From contig CM068590.1 of assembly GCA_035048485.1 (NCBI GenBank), positions 744,001-808,000 on the forward strand: a DNA stretch of 64,000 bases, read 5' to 3'. Position numbers and translations under genes: made by a program. This document shows, piece by piece, positions 11,358-23,023 of this stretch; the first letter of the stretch is position 1; each line of letters opens with the position of its first letter. Source of the stretch: Pteria penguin. Lineage: Eukaryota > Mollusca > Bivalvia > Pterioida > Pteriidae. The notes beneath the pieces were generated by a model that was not told the DNA's origin, made no database searches, and saw only the letters and a program-made list of their open reading frames with translations.

Positions 11358-13020
11358 GGGTGATGCATGCTTTATATTCCGCAAAGCAGATTATAAAAAA
11401 ATTGCGCTGCCCCAAACTAGTTTATCACTTTATATATTGAAACAAATATTACAACCAATCGTTTTCATATAATGAATATATCATATGATTTGATAGAAGC
11501 CAGATCTTCATTTCTTATGAACGAATTTTCCATGTCAAGTTCTTTCGCTTATGGATTTATTAGCTGACGACGTTTCGACATTTTCAGTTTACCTCTGGTG
11601 CAAGTTGATGATTGCTCAAATCATGACAGGCAAACATTGTGACGGACTCATTACTCGGTTTGATCTGACCGCTGAGAATGACTATTACAAAGGAATTCAA
11701 ATTAAAAACAAAGAAGGAAATAATTTTCTTGTGTCATCATGTCCATGAACCTACGTCGAAAATGCACATCTGTTCCGGTCGTTTTGGATTATTTTTTAAA
11801 GAGGGAATAAAATGTGTGTTTTTTTTCGGGGGGGGGGGGATTGAAAGTTTAAAATTATGAATACAGATATAGAATGAACATGTATATGACCTGATATAAA
11901 TCTGACAGCTTTATTCAATAAGCATGCGATAAGTAGCTGAAGAATTTAACTGCCCATTACCTGAACTTTGAAATCTTTTATATATGCTAACAAATATATC
12001 ACGAGAATCTCAAAGAGTCCAAGATAAACACAAACAAACTTAGCCCTGTTAGTAGAAACTAAAAAATGTTGGACCACTCATTGCTAAAAATAACCCAAAT
12101 ACTGACGACATAAAAGAAAGATCCTCGGATGTCTTAAAAGTTCATGTAATTCTGATTCGAAAAGTTTAAAATCATAAACGGTTAACGTTTACCTTAACAT
12201 TGGCATGAATGTTCTTATCACTCCATTTGCCTGGTTACTTTCTACATGGTCCTTTATTTTATTATTGTTTTTTTTTTTTCTTTAGCCCTGAATACAGTAC
12301 ACTCAGGATAGAATTTCAGATGAAGTATTTTCAGGATTTCCCCCAAATTGCTCGCTCAAACCTTTCTTGTGACCTAGGTCGGCCTTTAGTACTATTAGCA
12401 TCATTTGGGATTTTAGCATAACGTTATTTTTTGATTTAGAGAAAACGGTTTTCGTCAAGTAAAGTTCAATGAAACTTTTTCTTCGGTGACTTTCATCAAA
12501 ATCATTATAACTTGTCACAGAAGACTGTAAGTTTATCAGAGGTTATATGGGCTATTATTTTTTTAAACAGTTCAACCTGAATTGGGTTTTTTTTTATATT
12601 ATTATTATTCATTTTTAATTTGGACCAGTGTTTTACAGTAAATATGACCACGCTTTATTTTTCGTAAAATTTTACCAACCAGTATTTCAGTAAATCTGAC
12701 CAATGATCAGAGTTTTATCAGTTGTCCGGCTAAATTCTCGGCCTCTCGGTGAGAGTTGGTCGCTGATCATTTAAACAGGGTTGTCTTTCTTTGTTACTGG
12801 TTTACTAAAACAGAAGTTCGGAGTAAATGTTGGTAAGTCGTAAGATAAGTCTGTAGTCGTTGCTATGGGTGACAATTGAGTTGTTGCTACGGTAACGGTA
12901 TTTTATGTTGCCATGATATACATGTATATGCATATTTAATTTATTAAGATTTCACACATTACGTTAGTTTATTGCTACTATCGACAAATAAATACACTAC
13001 AAAAGTCTGTGGCTTTTCTC
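11358..13020. other. Intergenic DNA without recognisable genes
   Basis: A/T-rich sequence with G-run (11829-11839) and T-run patches. Open frames are short and show no family resemblance. A weak similarity (GATTGCTCAAATCATGACAG at about 11610) to minus-strand sequence near 31.8 kb suggests an old repeat, but it is too decayed to name. Confidence 0.5.
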
Positions 13021-13037
13021 TTTTTTATGTCATGTAT

Positions 13038-13190
13038 AGAAAAAAAGTGGTCCTAGTATTAAGTGAAACAGACGTCTGCCAGGATGTGGTTCCAATCCTC
13101 AGTAAAACAAAATGTGGCCCTAGTATTAAGTAAAACAGACATCTGCCAGGATGTGGTTCCAATCCTCAGTAAAACAGATGTCTAACACGA
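13038..13190. repeat. ~63-bp tandem duplication
   Basis: Two and a half copies of GTGGTCCTAGTATTAAGT...ACATCTGCCAGGATGTGG TTCCAATCCTCAGTAAAAC units. The second copy reads TGGCCCTAGTATTAAG, and the third is cut after the CAGATGTCT element. Confidence 0.85.
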
Positions 13191-13387
13191 TATGGTTCTT
13201 GGTATTGCTGGAGGGAATTAATGTTATTGGTGAGAAGTCAATTCTACGCTGTTTTTAGACGATATCAGAAATAAGTGCGAAAAAGGTTGTATAACAGTAA
13301 CGATTTATGGTAAAGGATCTGCTGACTTGTACAAGGAATTGCCTTCGTGTGGCTAAAACAATTGTAGGCTATAATGAGACTACCTGT

Positions 13388-13680
13388 CACGGATCTGAAC
13401 CAGAAGACCGTGAACAAATCGTCTGAACGAGAAGGCAGTGAACAAAACGTTGGAACCAGAAGGCAGTGAACAAATCGTCTGAACCAGAAGACCGTGAACA
13501 AATCGTCTGAACCAGAAGGCAGTGAACAAAACGTTGGAACCAGAAGGCAGTGAACAAATCGTCTGAACTAGAAGGCAGTGAACAAATCGTTGGAACCAGA
13601 AGACAGTGAACAAATCGCTGGAACCAGAAGGCAGTAAACAAATCGTCTGAACCAGAAGGCAGTGAACAAATCGTCTGAAA
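13388..13680. repeat. 28-bp minisatellite
   Basis: About ten copies of a unit built on GAACCAGAAGGCAGTGAACA plus AATCGTCT. Variant units replace TCGTCT with ACGTTG or TCGCTG, and AGGCAGT with AGACCGT. Because 28 is not a multiple of 3, all three minus-strand frames cycle through the same Phe/Trp/Cys-rich peptide, giving spurious open frames of 76-114 codons. Confidence 0.92.
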
Positions 13681-13941
13681 AGCATGTAGAGGGTAGGAAT
13701 TCCCGGGTAGTGCATGTCACCCATTCAGGAACATGGCTATCTGAAGTGCTTGATGTCGATAATGATATAATATCCTTTATCCATAGAGGATGGCACATTT
13801 AGTTACAAGAACTAGTTATCACAATAATACATGATGTACAAAATATAACAAATACATATAAATATATCTTAAATGTTACATAATTATATCAAATTAAGAG
13901 AAATTGTTTAAAATGAACAATCTAGCATATTTCCATATAAT

Positions 13942-14370
13942 CTAGCTCCTGAAAGAAAATAAATCATTCATCTGCATTAAAGTAAATAAATGTTCTAAAT
14001 AAGACGATTTAAATGATAAAAAGCTGTTGTAATCTCTAATATATTGAGGTAAATCATTCCATAAAAATGCTGCTGATATAGTAAAAGATCTTTTATAATA
14101 TTCTGTGTGTACTTTGGGTATAAAAATTAAATTTGTAACACTTTGTCTTGTTGTTATAGTATTGACTTGATGCACAAATCTAAAAACATTCAAATATTCT
14201 GGAGTCATATTATGTAACACCTTAAAAACAAATGTTAATTTTCTGTAAATAATATAGTCATGTAAAGGCATCCATTTTAAGATTGTAAACATTTCCGTAC
14301 TTGGAGAATAAAATTGTTTGATATGTAAAATGATTCTTGCAGCTCTCTTTTGTAATTTAAAAAGGCAATC
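13942..14370 (-). pseudogene. C-terminal fragment of a non-LTR retrotransposon reverse transcriptase
   Basis: The minus-strand frame contains LFKLQKRAARIILHIKQ, FTILKWMPLHDYIIYRK, then FKVLHNMTPEYLNV and AAFLWNDLPQYIRDYNS. This is the conserved C-terminal region after the RT domain of Jockey/RTE/CR1-type LINE proteins (QKRAARII, WxPLxxRI, K...H, SxxxLWNxLP). The frame ends at the stop at 13942. Upstream, the ORF runs into unrelated A/T-rich low-complexity sequence, so the RT domain and endonuclease are missing, as expected for a 5'-truncated insertion. Not functional on its own. Confidence 0.85.
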
Positions 14371-14689
14371 AATGTTTGATTTGTTTTTAATAGTCAAAAA
14401 CAAATATATTACAAGATAGAATAGAAAATTCCGAATGAAACAAGATATTTTACAATGGTGTTTTAAGAAGTATTGTTGTGTTTGTTTGTTGTTTTTTTTT
14501 TCTTTTTTTTCCATTCGATTGTCAAATTTTTGACATCTTTTCGGACTTTGATGTTTTTGCAGGTTTTCAAGTAATTCCTTTGATCTCCGCATAGTAGGTT
14601 GCTAAAATAGCACCAGTTTTGTCAATTTTCACTAATTTTATCGTAATAAATGTAATAAGAACGCAGTAGGATACAAAATATAATTCAGA

Positions 14690-15580
14690 TTTTTAAGATG
14701 AAGAAGGGATCTTCTACAAGTTCTGTTGCTTTTTGGCCATATCCGTCAAGAGATGGATTCAGCACGAGGTGACAAATGCCCAAAAGGGTACCCACGTTTG
14801 GCAAACTTCTTCCTGAGACTGGCCGCATTAGATCAATAAACCAAACGCACCAGAGTGATCTACAAGGGTGTCATAAGAAATATTGTTGTTTTTGGGTTCC
14901 ATTCCGAAATCAGAGTTGTCTTCCTTTTCCTTTTATGCGAAAGTTTCATGTCAAAGTTGAGTTTTGTGATTTTCAATAATTTGCAGCACTTTCTTTTTTC
15001 TTTCTTTCTTTCTTCACTTTGAATCAGAACAGATTGTAGAGCATTCGTTCGCTGTAGATGACAAGAATCTAAGTAATTTGCAATTAGATTTTCACCCAAT
15101 CATTGGATCGACTAAAATTCCTAGGAATGAAATTAACATCCCCAGCGTGCGTGACCTACAAGGTAGTTTTTGAACAGTGTTTGTTACATATTGTGTCACT
15201 ATCACTTGTCTAGTCGAATCACTGATTGGTTTCGGTGACCGAAGCGTCATCAAAATTCACCATAACATGACCCCTTACGGGGTTTAGCCAGATCTTTATC
15301 CGCAGTGGGACAAATAGAGTAGCGGAATAAAGATATGGTTTAAATCAGATTGAGTAATTTGAAACTGTCCTTTCCTAATTTGGTTATCTTAAAGTTTATG
15401 ACATTTTTCTATCATTTAATATGGCCTGTAATGAAACGCTTAAGATTTATGACTGAAAGTTCGCAGTCATTTGTTAGTTGTTGAACACACAATAAGCAGG
15501 GGAATACATATATCTACGATTATTTCCAAGCAGTCAGTAGTTTGTGAACAGCGATATGTACTCAGGTGAGCAATGCAGGC
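14690..15580 (+). mobile_element. Decayed dispersed molluscan element (CAGGTGAGC tail) with a nested repeat
   Basis: CACCAGAGTGATCTACAAGG and CATAAGAAATATTG (about 14850-14885) match the internal motif of the element at 4.9-6.3 kb. The tail CAGGTGAGCAATGCAGGCCT is at about 15561. A separate repeat (about 15100-15335), shared with 59.29-59.54 kb, interrupts it. Confidence 0.55.
15100..15335 (+). repeat. Dispersed repeat, first copy
   Basis: Runs from CCAATCATTGGATCG through CCTAGGAATGAAATTAAC, TGTTTGTTACATATTG and CATGACCCCTTACGGGGTTT to GCCAGATCTTTATCCGCA. The second copy at 59290-59540 matches in the same order with a small insertion. It contains the near palindrome ACCCCTTACGGGGT. Non-coding, class unknown. 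Confidence 0.8.
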
Positions 15581-15594
15581 CTATTGTTGTATGT

Positions 15595-15598
<4 letters not shown>

Positions 15599-15669
<71 letters not shown>
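15599..15669. repeat. (AT)n microsatellite
   Basis: Uninterrupted alternating A and T, about 35 dinucleotides. Confidence 0.98.
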
Positions 15670-15671
<2 letters not shown>

Positions 15672-17239
15672 AATATATTAATATAATAGCGTACAATCAA
15701 TTTTTCTTTTTGTGCCCCCCCCCCCCCCGGGCATAAAAAGGCTATAATAAGGCTACTTATTGACTTGTTTGTTTGTTACACCTTTGTATTTACTATTTTC
15801 AGATAGCACAGGTACATCGCTCAAATCAAATGGGCCCACACTTACGTTGCTTCCGGTGGTTTCTTGTTTTGTTTTGTTTTTTGGGGGGTTTTTTTTTTTT
15901 GGTTGTTGTTTTTTTGTTTTTGTTTTTGTTTTGGGTTTTTTTCCCGCGTTTTTCGAGAACGCATCAAGATAATTTCACCTTTATGGAGGTGGCCAGGTTA
16001 TGACCATAAATTGCTGAAGATACTGTGATAATTGCTGAACACTGACTCCAATTATTTCCGAGAGAGATTTAGAGAGTTGAATTCTTTAAGTACTTGGCTA
16101 CTTGTTTTCAGATCTCTTATGTTATATTACATCCTTTTGTATTATATCATGTACAGGTACTTGCAAATGAAATAAAACTTTAAACTAATTATTTCCGAAA
16201 GTGTCAGAGTATTTAACAGTATCAGCAAAACATAATTTACCTCGAATCTCAGGGTGGAACACGGTCCAGCCCTCTGGATGCGGGAATAGTTTGAAGAAGG
16301 CACACTTTCGGACTGGCAATGTACATAAGAGTTATCTTTCTTTGAATCATGAGTACAAGTCATATGACTGTGAGAGAGTGGCTAAGTTATGGTATGATAT
16401 ATGTCTGATTACTTTATTCACTTATTTTAATTTGTTTTAACGTTTACGTCACGCCAAGAAAACTTGATATCTATGGTGACATTATAGACCTGTCTGCTAA
16501 TGCATCGTACTAAAAGTGCAAAACCCATGCTATGGACCAAACGGAATAAGCGAGATCTTCCATAACGGGACCTCGGGTTAAAATTCTCATCCGAAAGACG
16601 GGAATCGTCGAGCTACTATCAAAATAATTAAATTAATTGGACTTCCTGTCAGAAGACTTGTTTAGTTTGATCCCTTCTCGACAAAATTCTAGATCCGCGT
16701 GTGCATATACATGTACATGCACCATTTCTACATTTGTAGGCCATTACTTTCAATTTGTTGCTTATTGTACTGTAATTCCTCATGCCAGGTCTTAAGTGAA
16801 ATGACGTTTTCGTGGAACAAGCCTCGACATCACAATTAAGTCAATAATGTACAGTTATGTGGCTAGTTTCGTGTATTCAAATTTAAAAAAAAAGGGGGGG
16901 GGGGCATAGGTCTGTGGAAAGCGGAAATTATACCTATAAAACAATACAAACTTCAAAATATTAATTAAATGAACTGTACGCATTCTAATAAATATTAATA
17001 ATACAATAAAGACCTACATTATGCTCTACAAATTGCCGTGTATTCATTTGCGGTTTTTTTTTTTTTTTTTTGTTTTGTTTTTTTTTTTTTTTTTGCGCTA
17101 CATCACGGAGGTAAGTTTATATAAAATAACAGTACTTCTTTAATAGGACAAATTCTTATGGTTTACTAGCTCTATTGTTCGCCTATAGGTTGAGTTGATG
17201 AGAAACCCTGTCGCACTTAGTCCTTCAACCCTCTGTACT
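15670..17239. other. Intergenic low-complexity region
   Basis: Contains a C-run (15714-15728), a T/G-rich tract (15866-15945), an A-run plus G-run (about 16887-16903) and poly-T tracts (17056-17095). A short fragment of the SINE family seen at 411-690 lies on the minus strand at about 16563-16615 (GGGACCTCGGGTTAAAATTC, CATCCGAAAGACGGG). No gene is visible. Confidence 0.6.
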
Positions 17240-17541
17240 CAGTGGCGGATCCAATATTTCGGAAAAGGGGGAGCCCACATGTGAAAGTCAAGTGTTAGCC
17301 AAAATACTCGGCCATTTTGGGTGCCAAATCTGGAGTTTTACTTGTAAATATGTGGCGAAAAGGGGGAACCCCTCTAAATCCGCCACTTGTATTTTATGAA
17401 TTCTGCTTCCAGTGACGGATTTAGAGGGGACAGCCCCCTTCTTTTCGTGAAAAATTCAGATTTGGCACCAAAAATGGCTGAGTAGTTTGAGTAATACACA
17501 TGTGGGGGCCCCCGTTTTCGGAAATCGTGGATCCGCCACTG
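17240..17541. mobile_element. Foldback pair of CAGTGGCGGAT-ended MITE units
   Basis: Two units face each other. Unit 1 (17240-17388) runs CAGTGGCGGATCC to AATCCGCCACT. Unit 2 (17410-17541) runs CAGTGACGGATTTAGAGG to GGATCCGCCACTG. The body of unit 2 is approximately the reverse complement of unit 1 (for example GCCATTTTGGGTGCCAAATC against GGCACCAAAAATGGC), so the 302-bp block can fold into one long hairpin. The end motif resembles hAT-type non-autonomous elements. No open frame. Confidence 0.75.
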
Positions 17542-17781
17542 GCTTCTCAGAGACCATTCAGTACAAAAATTACTTATCGTCTCATTTATTTAGGTATATG
17601 GTCGATCTGCGAAGCGCGATTTTAGTTCTGGTCCTTCACCCTGGGACCTAGATAAAAGATGTAGTCACCTTGCACATGCGCATCCTGAAATGATTTTGAG
17701 AATGAGTCCTTCACAACTAGATTTTCTATGAGGGGGTCTGACTACGTCGTGCGGTGTACATTCACCTGTTTTACAGCCCAA

Positions 17782-17813
17782 AAAATAAATAAATAAATAA
17801 ATAAATAAATTAC
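17782..17813. repeat. (AAAT)n microsatellite
   Basis: About seven copies of AAAT/AATA. Confidence 0.9.
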
Positions 17814-18689
17814 ATTGTACCAAAGTTAACACGCTCAGTTTTATGGAACCTCAGGATGGGTCCGGAACCGTCCCCACCCATGGATCTGCGCATGCCTTTC
17901 CCGCATCAGTCTATCAGTTTTATTTTCTCCTTCTCCCCAATTGTGTTCATGGCTTTGATGAAACTTTACTGATTGATTTACTAAGGATGAATGACAAATA
18001 TATGTGGAAAAACCCCAAGCAAACAAAAAAGAATGAGTTTATAAAATGAGGAATCTCTCTTAAGTTTTAGAAGAGGTCAGCCAGGGTGAAACTATTGCAT
18101 GGTTTGCTTGTTAGATTCAGGATCAACATGTATCGAAACATTTTATCGTTGCATGAATATTTAGAGTATATGGTTATATTACTGAGATGAATTACCTGTT
18201 GTAAAAGGTGAAGCAAATAAAAACAATTATTTTTTGAAACGAACTATATACAAAGAACGAAAATTTGGCACGCATTCTGATCGATTTTCTGGCTTCAGCT
18301 TTGTACTCGTCGTGTGCATTCCTGTGCATACTTCAAATTACGTGAATATAAGCCTTTCCACTTCCACAAGCCATTGTAGTAGGTTACCATCAAAATCTCC
18401 GACAGCTTCGAACACCTTATTTTCCATAGAATTAGAAGATATATGCTTTTTCAACAACCCTCCCCAAAAGTGCACGTCCGCTTATTACATCTTTTTAACA
18501 GTTTTTAAGCATTGTCATGTCAAATTGATATTCATACATACAGCTATCATTATCATTGATTCTTGCAGATGCCACCTTACATCCCAGTATTTCTTATTTG
18601 AGTCGATATTTAACGTGATCATGATTGGGGTGTCATGTTCAAATGTGTCTTCTGCATGACTTATATTCTATTGTCAAATATCACAAGTT

Positions 18690-19160
18690 TCGGTGAATGG
18701 AGTTACCGGTCTTTGACATTGCCTAGCGGCTATTGTGAATTTTACGATATGCTGAGTACATTTTAAAAGAATTAACTTCATTACTTCGCGATTCGTAGAA
18801 TTTGAACGAAAATTACTGACGTCATTTTCCGTGAACGCCAACAATGAGATACTCATTTCGTACACAAACACTTGATATCAAATTTATGAGTAAATGTTAC
18901 AGGGATCAATTCTACTGCTTCATATTATTTCCTGGATTCCGGGTAATTTCTGGTTAACAATGTACTTGGATAAGATGTTAAGTTTAATGAGAATCACTTT
19001 CGCACGACATTCTATCTTGCAGCCCTTTCATACCACCTTAAATATATTCAGGAAAGCAATCTCTTAACACCTCTTAGTACTTGAGTTTATAAGAAGCACT
19101 CAATATTTGGGAGTGTTTGGTTTTCCATCAAAGCACTTGATCTCATTTCTATGTTTCACG
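18690..19160. repeat. Three-copy dispersed repeat, copy 1
   Basis: Shares an ordered set of phrases with 21620-21950 and 35690-36030: TGATAT...TTATGAGTAAATG, then TTCTACTGCTT, TTCCTGGATTCCGGGTAATT, TGGTTAACAATGT, and later CATCAAAGCACTTGATCT. Non-coding. Class unknown; the boundaries are approximate. Confidence 0.65.
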
Positions 19161-19236
19161 ACGTAGCTGGCCGGGGGTAGTTATGGAAATATAAAGTATT
19201 AATGTTTTGTTTTTCGTTACTCATAGAAAATGAAGC

Positions 19237-19317
19237 CAGAGTGTCATAGATATTATAGATATTATAGGTATTATAGATATTATAGATATTATAGATATTA
19301 TAGGTATTATAGATATT
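19237..19317. repeat. 9-bp tandem repeat (ATTATAGAT)n
   Basis: About nine copies of ATTATAGAT, with ATTATAGGT variants at intervals. Confidence 0.95.
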
Positions 19318-19407
19318 CCCAGCTGTCAAAAGGAGGGGATACGGGAAATGAAACTTTGTTTAATTATCAAATCAATGATATATGATTTCAAAAGGTAGAA
19401 TGTAAAA

Positions 19408-19449
19408 CTATAGGTCTAACCCTAACCCTAACCCTAACCCTATAGGTCT
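19408..19449. repeat. Interstitial telomere-like (CCCTAA) tract between 10-bp direct repeats
   Basis: Four CCCTAA units (the complement of the animal telomere repeat TTAGGG) lie at 19417-19440. CTATAGGTCT occurs immediately on both sides (19408-19417 and 19440-19449). This pattern fits insertion of telomeric sequence at a staggered break, with the flank duplicated. Confidence 0.85.
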
Positions 19450-19551
19450 TAAACATATTTCTGATTTATTATAACTGACCACACCATATAGAATAGCTGC
19501 ATCAATTTAGTGTCAATATAAGGCGGGGACAGAGTCCTTATATTATTATTT

Positions 19552-19640
19552 CTATGTTAAGAAAGAAAAAAGAGGAGTTACTGGCTCAGTTATGTGGCAG
19601 AAGTCACCATAGAGCTATACAATACATGAATATAAATAAC
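19552..19640 (-). mobile_element. 3' tail of a Penelope-like element (minus strand)
   Basis: GAGGAGTTACTGGCTCAGTT, ATGTGGCAGAAGTCACCAT and AGCTATACAATACATG are the reverse complement of the tail found after the reverse transcriptase copy ending at 34.8 kb. Only about 85 bp remain. It points away from the plus-strand tail at 20590-20855. Confidence 0.8.
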
Positions 19641-20589
19641 CATCTGATATTGGAGAAATACTGCAGTGCAATATTATGAACCACACATGTAACTCATATC
19701 TATAAGAGCTGCTTTCTTATTGTTTTACCATGATTTTGGGACAAAATGTGTATGGTGGGAGGAGGGGGTGTTAGGGTAATAAAATCTTACTTTGCACGAA
19801 ATTTAACGTGGATACATACACATATCTTTTGTTTATTTAGTACATATGGCATTGTACAATGAAAAGAAATCAAGAAAATTAGATTTGCACATATTTGTAC
19901 ATTATCGGTACTCTAAACATCGCATTTTGATGAAAATATAGGGAGATAATTTAGGTACCCAGTTATGCAATATGCAAGACAGTCCTTTCTCTCACTACAC
20001 ATATAATGAAAGCTAAAACTTATGCTAAACCATGACGTAAAAGATATTATACTACAAATAGGAGTTCTGTATATTCTGCTGATTTACATAGAATTGCCCA
20101 AGCAATGTAATCAAATAGATGATATGTTAAAGTAAGAAATTACCAAATTACAGAAGAAGTATGCCAAGGCATATAATATTAATATCTTGATCAAATGAAA
20201 ACAAATAGGTAGCGTTGTAATACCACCAATGTATTTGTATATTATGTGTTCCTCCAATAATAACATTAAAAAAGAAGGATTTTCAAAAAAGCATATATGT
20301 TTCACAAGAATTTTCTTAGGAATAGATAACCCCTAAGCGATGTGCATTTACATTGACTTTAAAGATATGCTGATAAACAAGTTTCAAAATTTCATTCATG
20401 CTGGTGGACTGATAGTTCCCGAGGGCATCATAAGTCTAGTTTTCAGTGATTTAGTACTGATGTGAAATATATACTTAAATTTTTCAGTCATGAAATTTTA
20501 TAAATCACTAAAACGACGGAGTATAAACCTCATGCATAGCTGTCCTTAGATTGATTCTGTGGCTCACCTTCTCGGCCACTTTGGCAATT

Positions 20590-20860
20590 TTTAAATGTAC
20601 GTCCTTTGATTGTTCTGCTGTTACGGTGAGTGGGAAGGTGGGCCCGTAAACCGGTTAACCACATCATTTGATCATTTGTTTGGCTTTTGTCAAATTAAAT
20701 GACCGTCCTAAGTCGATATCGTAATTGCACTACTATCAAATATTTTTGTAATGTGTTATATGTGCTAGTATATTATTGATATTTATGTATTGTATAGCTC
20801 CATGGTGACTTCTGCCACATAACTGAGCCAGTAACTCCTCTTTTTTCTTTTATATCTGCT
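20590..20860 (+). mobile_element. 3' tail of a Penelope-like element (plus strand)
   Basis: AAATGTACGTCCTTTGATTG, GGCCCGTAAACCGGTTAACC, AAATGACCGTCCTAAGTCG, ATTTTTGTAATGTGTTATAT and TGACTTCTGCCACATAACTG appear in the same order as behind the reverse transcriptase remnants at 34.5-34.8 kb and 38.0-38.3 kb. No RT sequence precedes it here. Confidence 0.85.
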
Positions 20861-21240
20861 GCAAATGGATCCATTCCATAGGTATTAATTATGACACAAC
20901 GCCTCAAGTCTATAACCAGATTTTTCTGAGTTTTTGCAGTCTAGATAAAGGCCTTAACAACTAATTAAGATACATGTATCCTACAAAGTAGCATTTTTTT
21001 CAAACTAGCCATCGTACCTTTTTGACTATACTTGATTTGACGTAATATGTATACATACAGACATTTGTTCACCTGCATTTCCGACGCCGGAATTTCAGTT
21101 AAACAAAATTTCATACCGTGAACAGGATAATTTGACTTCGTGTACTTGTCTCCTTCATGTGTTCAATTGTGTATATTTATGAATCTAATTTCTGGAATTG
21201 AAAAGTTGTTGCAGGACTTTTGCGACGGGTGGAACGCGTG

Positions 21241-21263
21241 CTCCTCCCGGGCACCTGATTTCA
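21241..21263 (+). repeat. Short dispersed motif, inverted partner at 26.29 kb
   Basis: CTCCTCCCGGGCACCTG followed by ATTTCA. Its reverse complement is at 26283-26305 with two mismatches over 23 bp. The pair brackets a 5-kb stretch including the broken secreted-protein gene. The same motif is frequent in bivalve repeats, so it may mark two unrelated insertions. Confidence 0.5.
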
Positions 21264-21280
21264 CTTTAGTTATATCGGGG

Positions 21281-21368
21281 TTCGCATTTTTCTGCATATG
21301 ACACTATGCACGATATTGTCCTTTTATTCCATGGACTTAAAATATAGTTTACCCTTCTGTACTTCTTC

Positions 21369-21420
<52 letters not shown>

Positions 21421-21590
21421 GTTTTGTTTTTGTTATTTTCTTTGGGGGGGGGGTGTTTTGTTTTGGGGTTTTTTTTATGTACTTTAATTGGGGTTTAAAT
21501 TTGTCTGAATATGACATTGTACACGATATTGTCCTTTTTATTCCATGGACTTCGAGATGTCGTTAACCCTTCGGTACTTCATCCTTGTTT
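21281..21590. repeat. ~80-bp direct repeat flanking a long poly-T/G-rich tract
   Basis: ATATGACACTATGCACGATA with TTGTCCTTTTATTCCATGG at 21296-21334 recurs as ATATGACATTGTACACGATA with TTGTCCTTTTTATTCCATGG at 21509-21549. Between them lie a 49-nt T run (about 21371-21419) and G-rich sequence. Confidence 0.8.
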
Positions 21591-21619
21591 ACATTCATAG
21601 AAAACCAAGTCAGCGTTAA

Positions 21620-21950
21620 GGCGTGCTCGAAAGAACTTCCAGATTCATGAAATTTGAACTAAGAATACTGAATTCCTTTTTCTACGAATACTAAGAATCA
21701 GGTACTTATTCATTTAATTATCACGTGATATGAAAATTATGAGTAAATGTTCACATATGAATTATACTACTTTGCGTAGTTTCCGGGAGTCTGCGTAAAT
21801 CCCGAGTGGTTAACAATGTGTTCGAAGAAGGAAAAAAATCCATGAGAAAGACGTTTTATTGTCACATTATTGTGTATTTCTGTATCCAAACTGTTAGCAT
21901 TGTATAACATTGAAATATATTTGGAATCGGATTAACTTAAGCGTTGCACT
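21620..21950. repeat. Three-copy dispersed repeat, copy 2
   Basis: Same phrase order as 18690-19160: ATGAAATTTGAACTAAGAAT, AAAATTATGAGTAAATG, TTTCCGGGAGTCTGCGTAAA, GTGGTTAACAATGTG, CATGAGAAAGACG and CTGTTAGCATTGTATAACAT. Non-coding. Confidence 0.65.
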
Positions 21951-23020
21951 TTCATATCAATTTAAATATTCTCAATAATCTCACTTGTCTACAAGTATGA
22001 CGATTCGGGTCTATACGGCTGGGATTAATGTAAGGTAATTACTCATTATCTGCCTCTCTATCTTAAATTCGAATGAGATGGTGAATACTGAAAATTCTCA
22101 ACTGCTGTAGATTTGTCCATAACATAAAACAAAGTTATGAAGCAATGTACCAAAAATAAGAAAAAAACCCAAACAAAAACTGACCCCCCCCCCAAAAAAA
22201 AGGAAAAAGAAAAAAAAAAGAAATAATTAAATAAAACACAAAAATGTGGGAAAAAAACCCAAAAACAAAGAAACATTGTACTATACTGTTTCACCCGTTT
22301 TAGTCATAAGAATAAATCAACAAAACAGGTCGCGCAATTAATTGCTAGTCACACTTAATGAAAATAGACTTTGACAAAAATGATTCATTCTAATTATATC
22401 TATATGGCATCGTAATTTAAATTGATCGTCTTTGTGATTGTACCAAAAACTGCATCACAATCGCATATTTTATGAGGTCTTTTATATACTTCTTCTTGTA
22501 AGATCTACACCTTAGCGACATTTCTCATACGACTTGGTCAGATGTCTTTTTCTTTCTTTTATATCAAAAATATTAGAACATATTACCTTTATGAATGTGT
22601 TGCACCGTATGCGTATTTCGACGATTTATGTCTCTTCAATGACGCTTAAGACAGAGATGATCGGAATCAAAAGTGTAAATAATTGAAGAGTAAACCAATA
22701 CCAAATCGACCTAAAAGCAACAGCCAATGAACCAATCTAAGAACAGAGCTCTGCACGTAGGAGATACGTCTTCATTTCAGAACAAATTACAAACTTTTGT
22801 CTCAGTGAATTGGAAGTATATATTTCGGGTCAGTAGAAAAGCACTGAAAAATGGGTTTGTGATTATTCTCGGGAACTAACAGTCCACAAGCATTTTATAT
22901 CCATGCACTTAAATACAAAATATCTTGTTCGATCATAACGATAATTTCCGTCTGCATAGAAGTCAATCCATTGGTAATCATAACTATCAAAAGATAGACT
23001 ATAAAGTAAATACCGTTTCA
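21951..23020. other. Intergenic DNA with decayed repeat fragments
   Basis: Includes an A/C-rich low-complexity stretch (22150-22275). A decayed Penelope-like tail (about 22440-22565) reads CTGCATCACAATCGCATATT...CGACTTGGTCAGATGTCTTT. A phrase at about 22733-22775 (CTAAGAACAGAGCTCTGCAC) recurs at about 28967. No gene is visible. Confidence 0.5.
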
Positions 23021-23023
23021 GAA

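Noticed and set aside
13265..13798. Overlapping minus-strand frames rich in Phe, Trp and Cys
   Set aside because: Same peptide in three frames, produced by the 28-bp minisatellite.
18234..18659. 141-codon open frame on the plus strand
   Set aside because: No family resemblance, Ser/Ile/Cys-rich composition typical of A/T-rich noncoding DNA, no splice or promoter context, and it partly adjoins a dispersed repeat.
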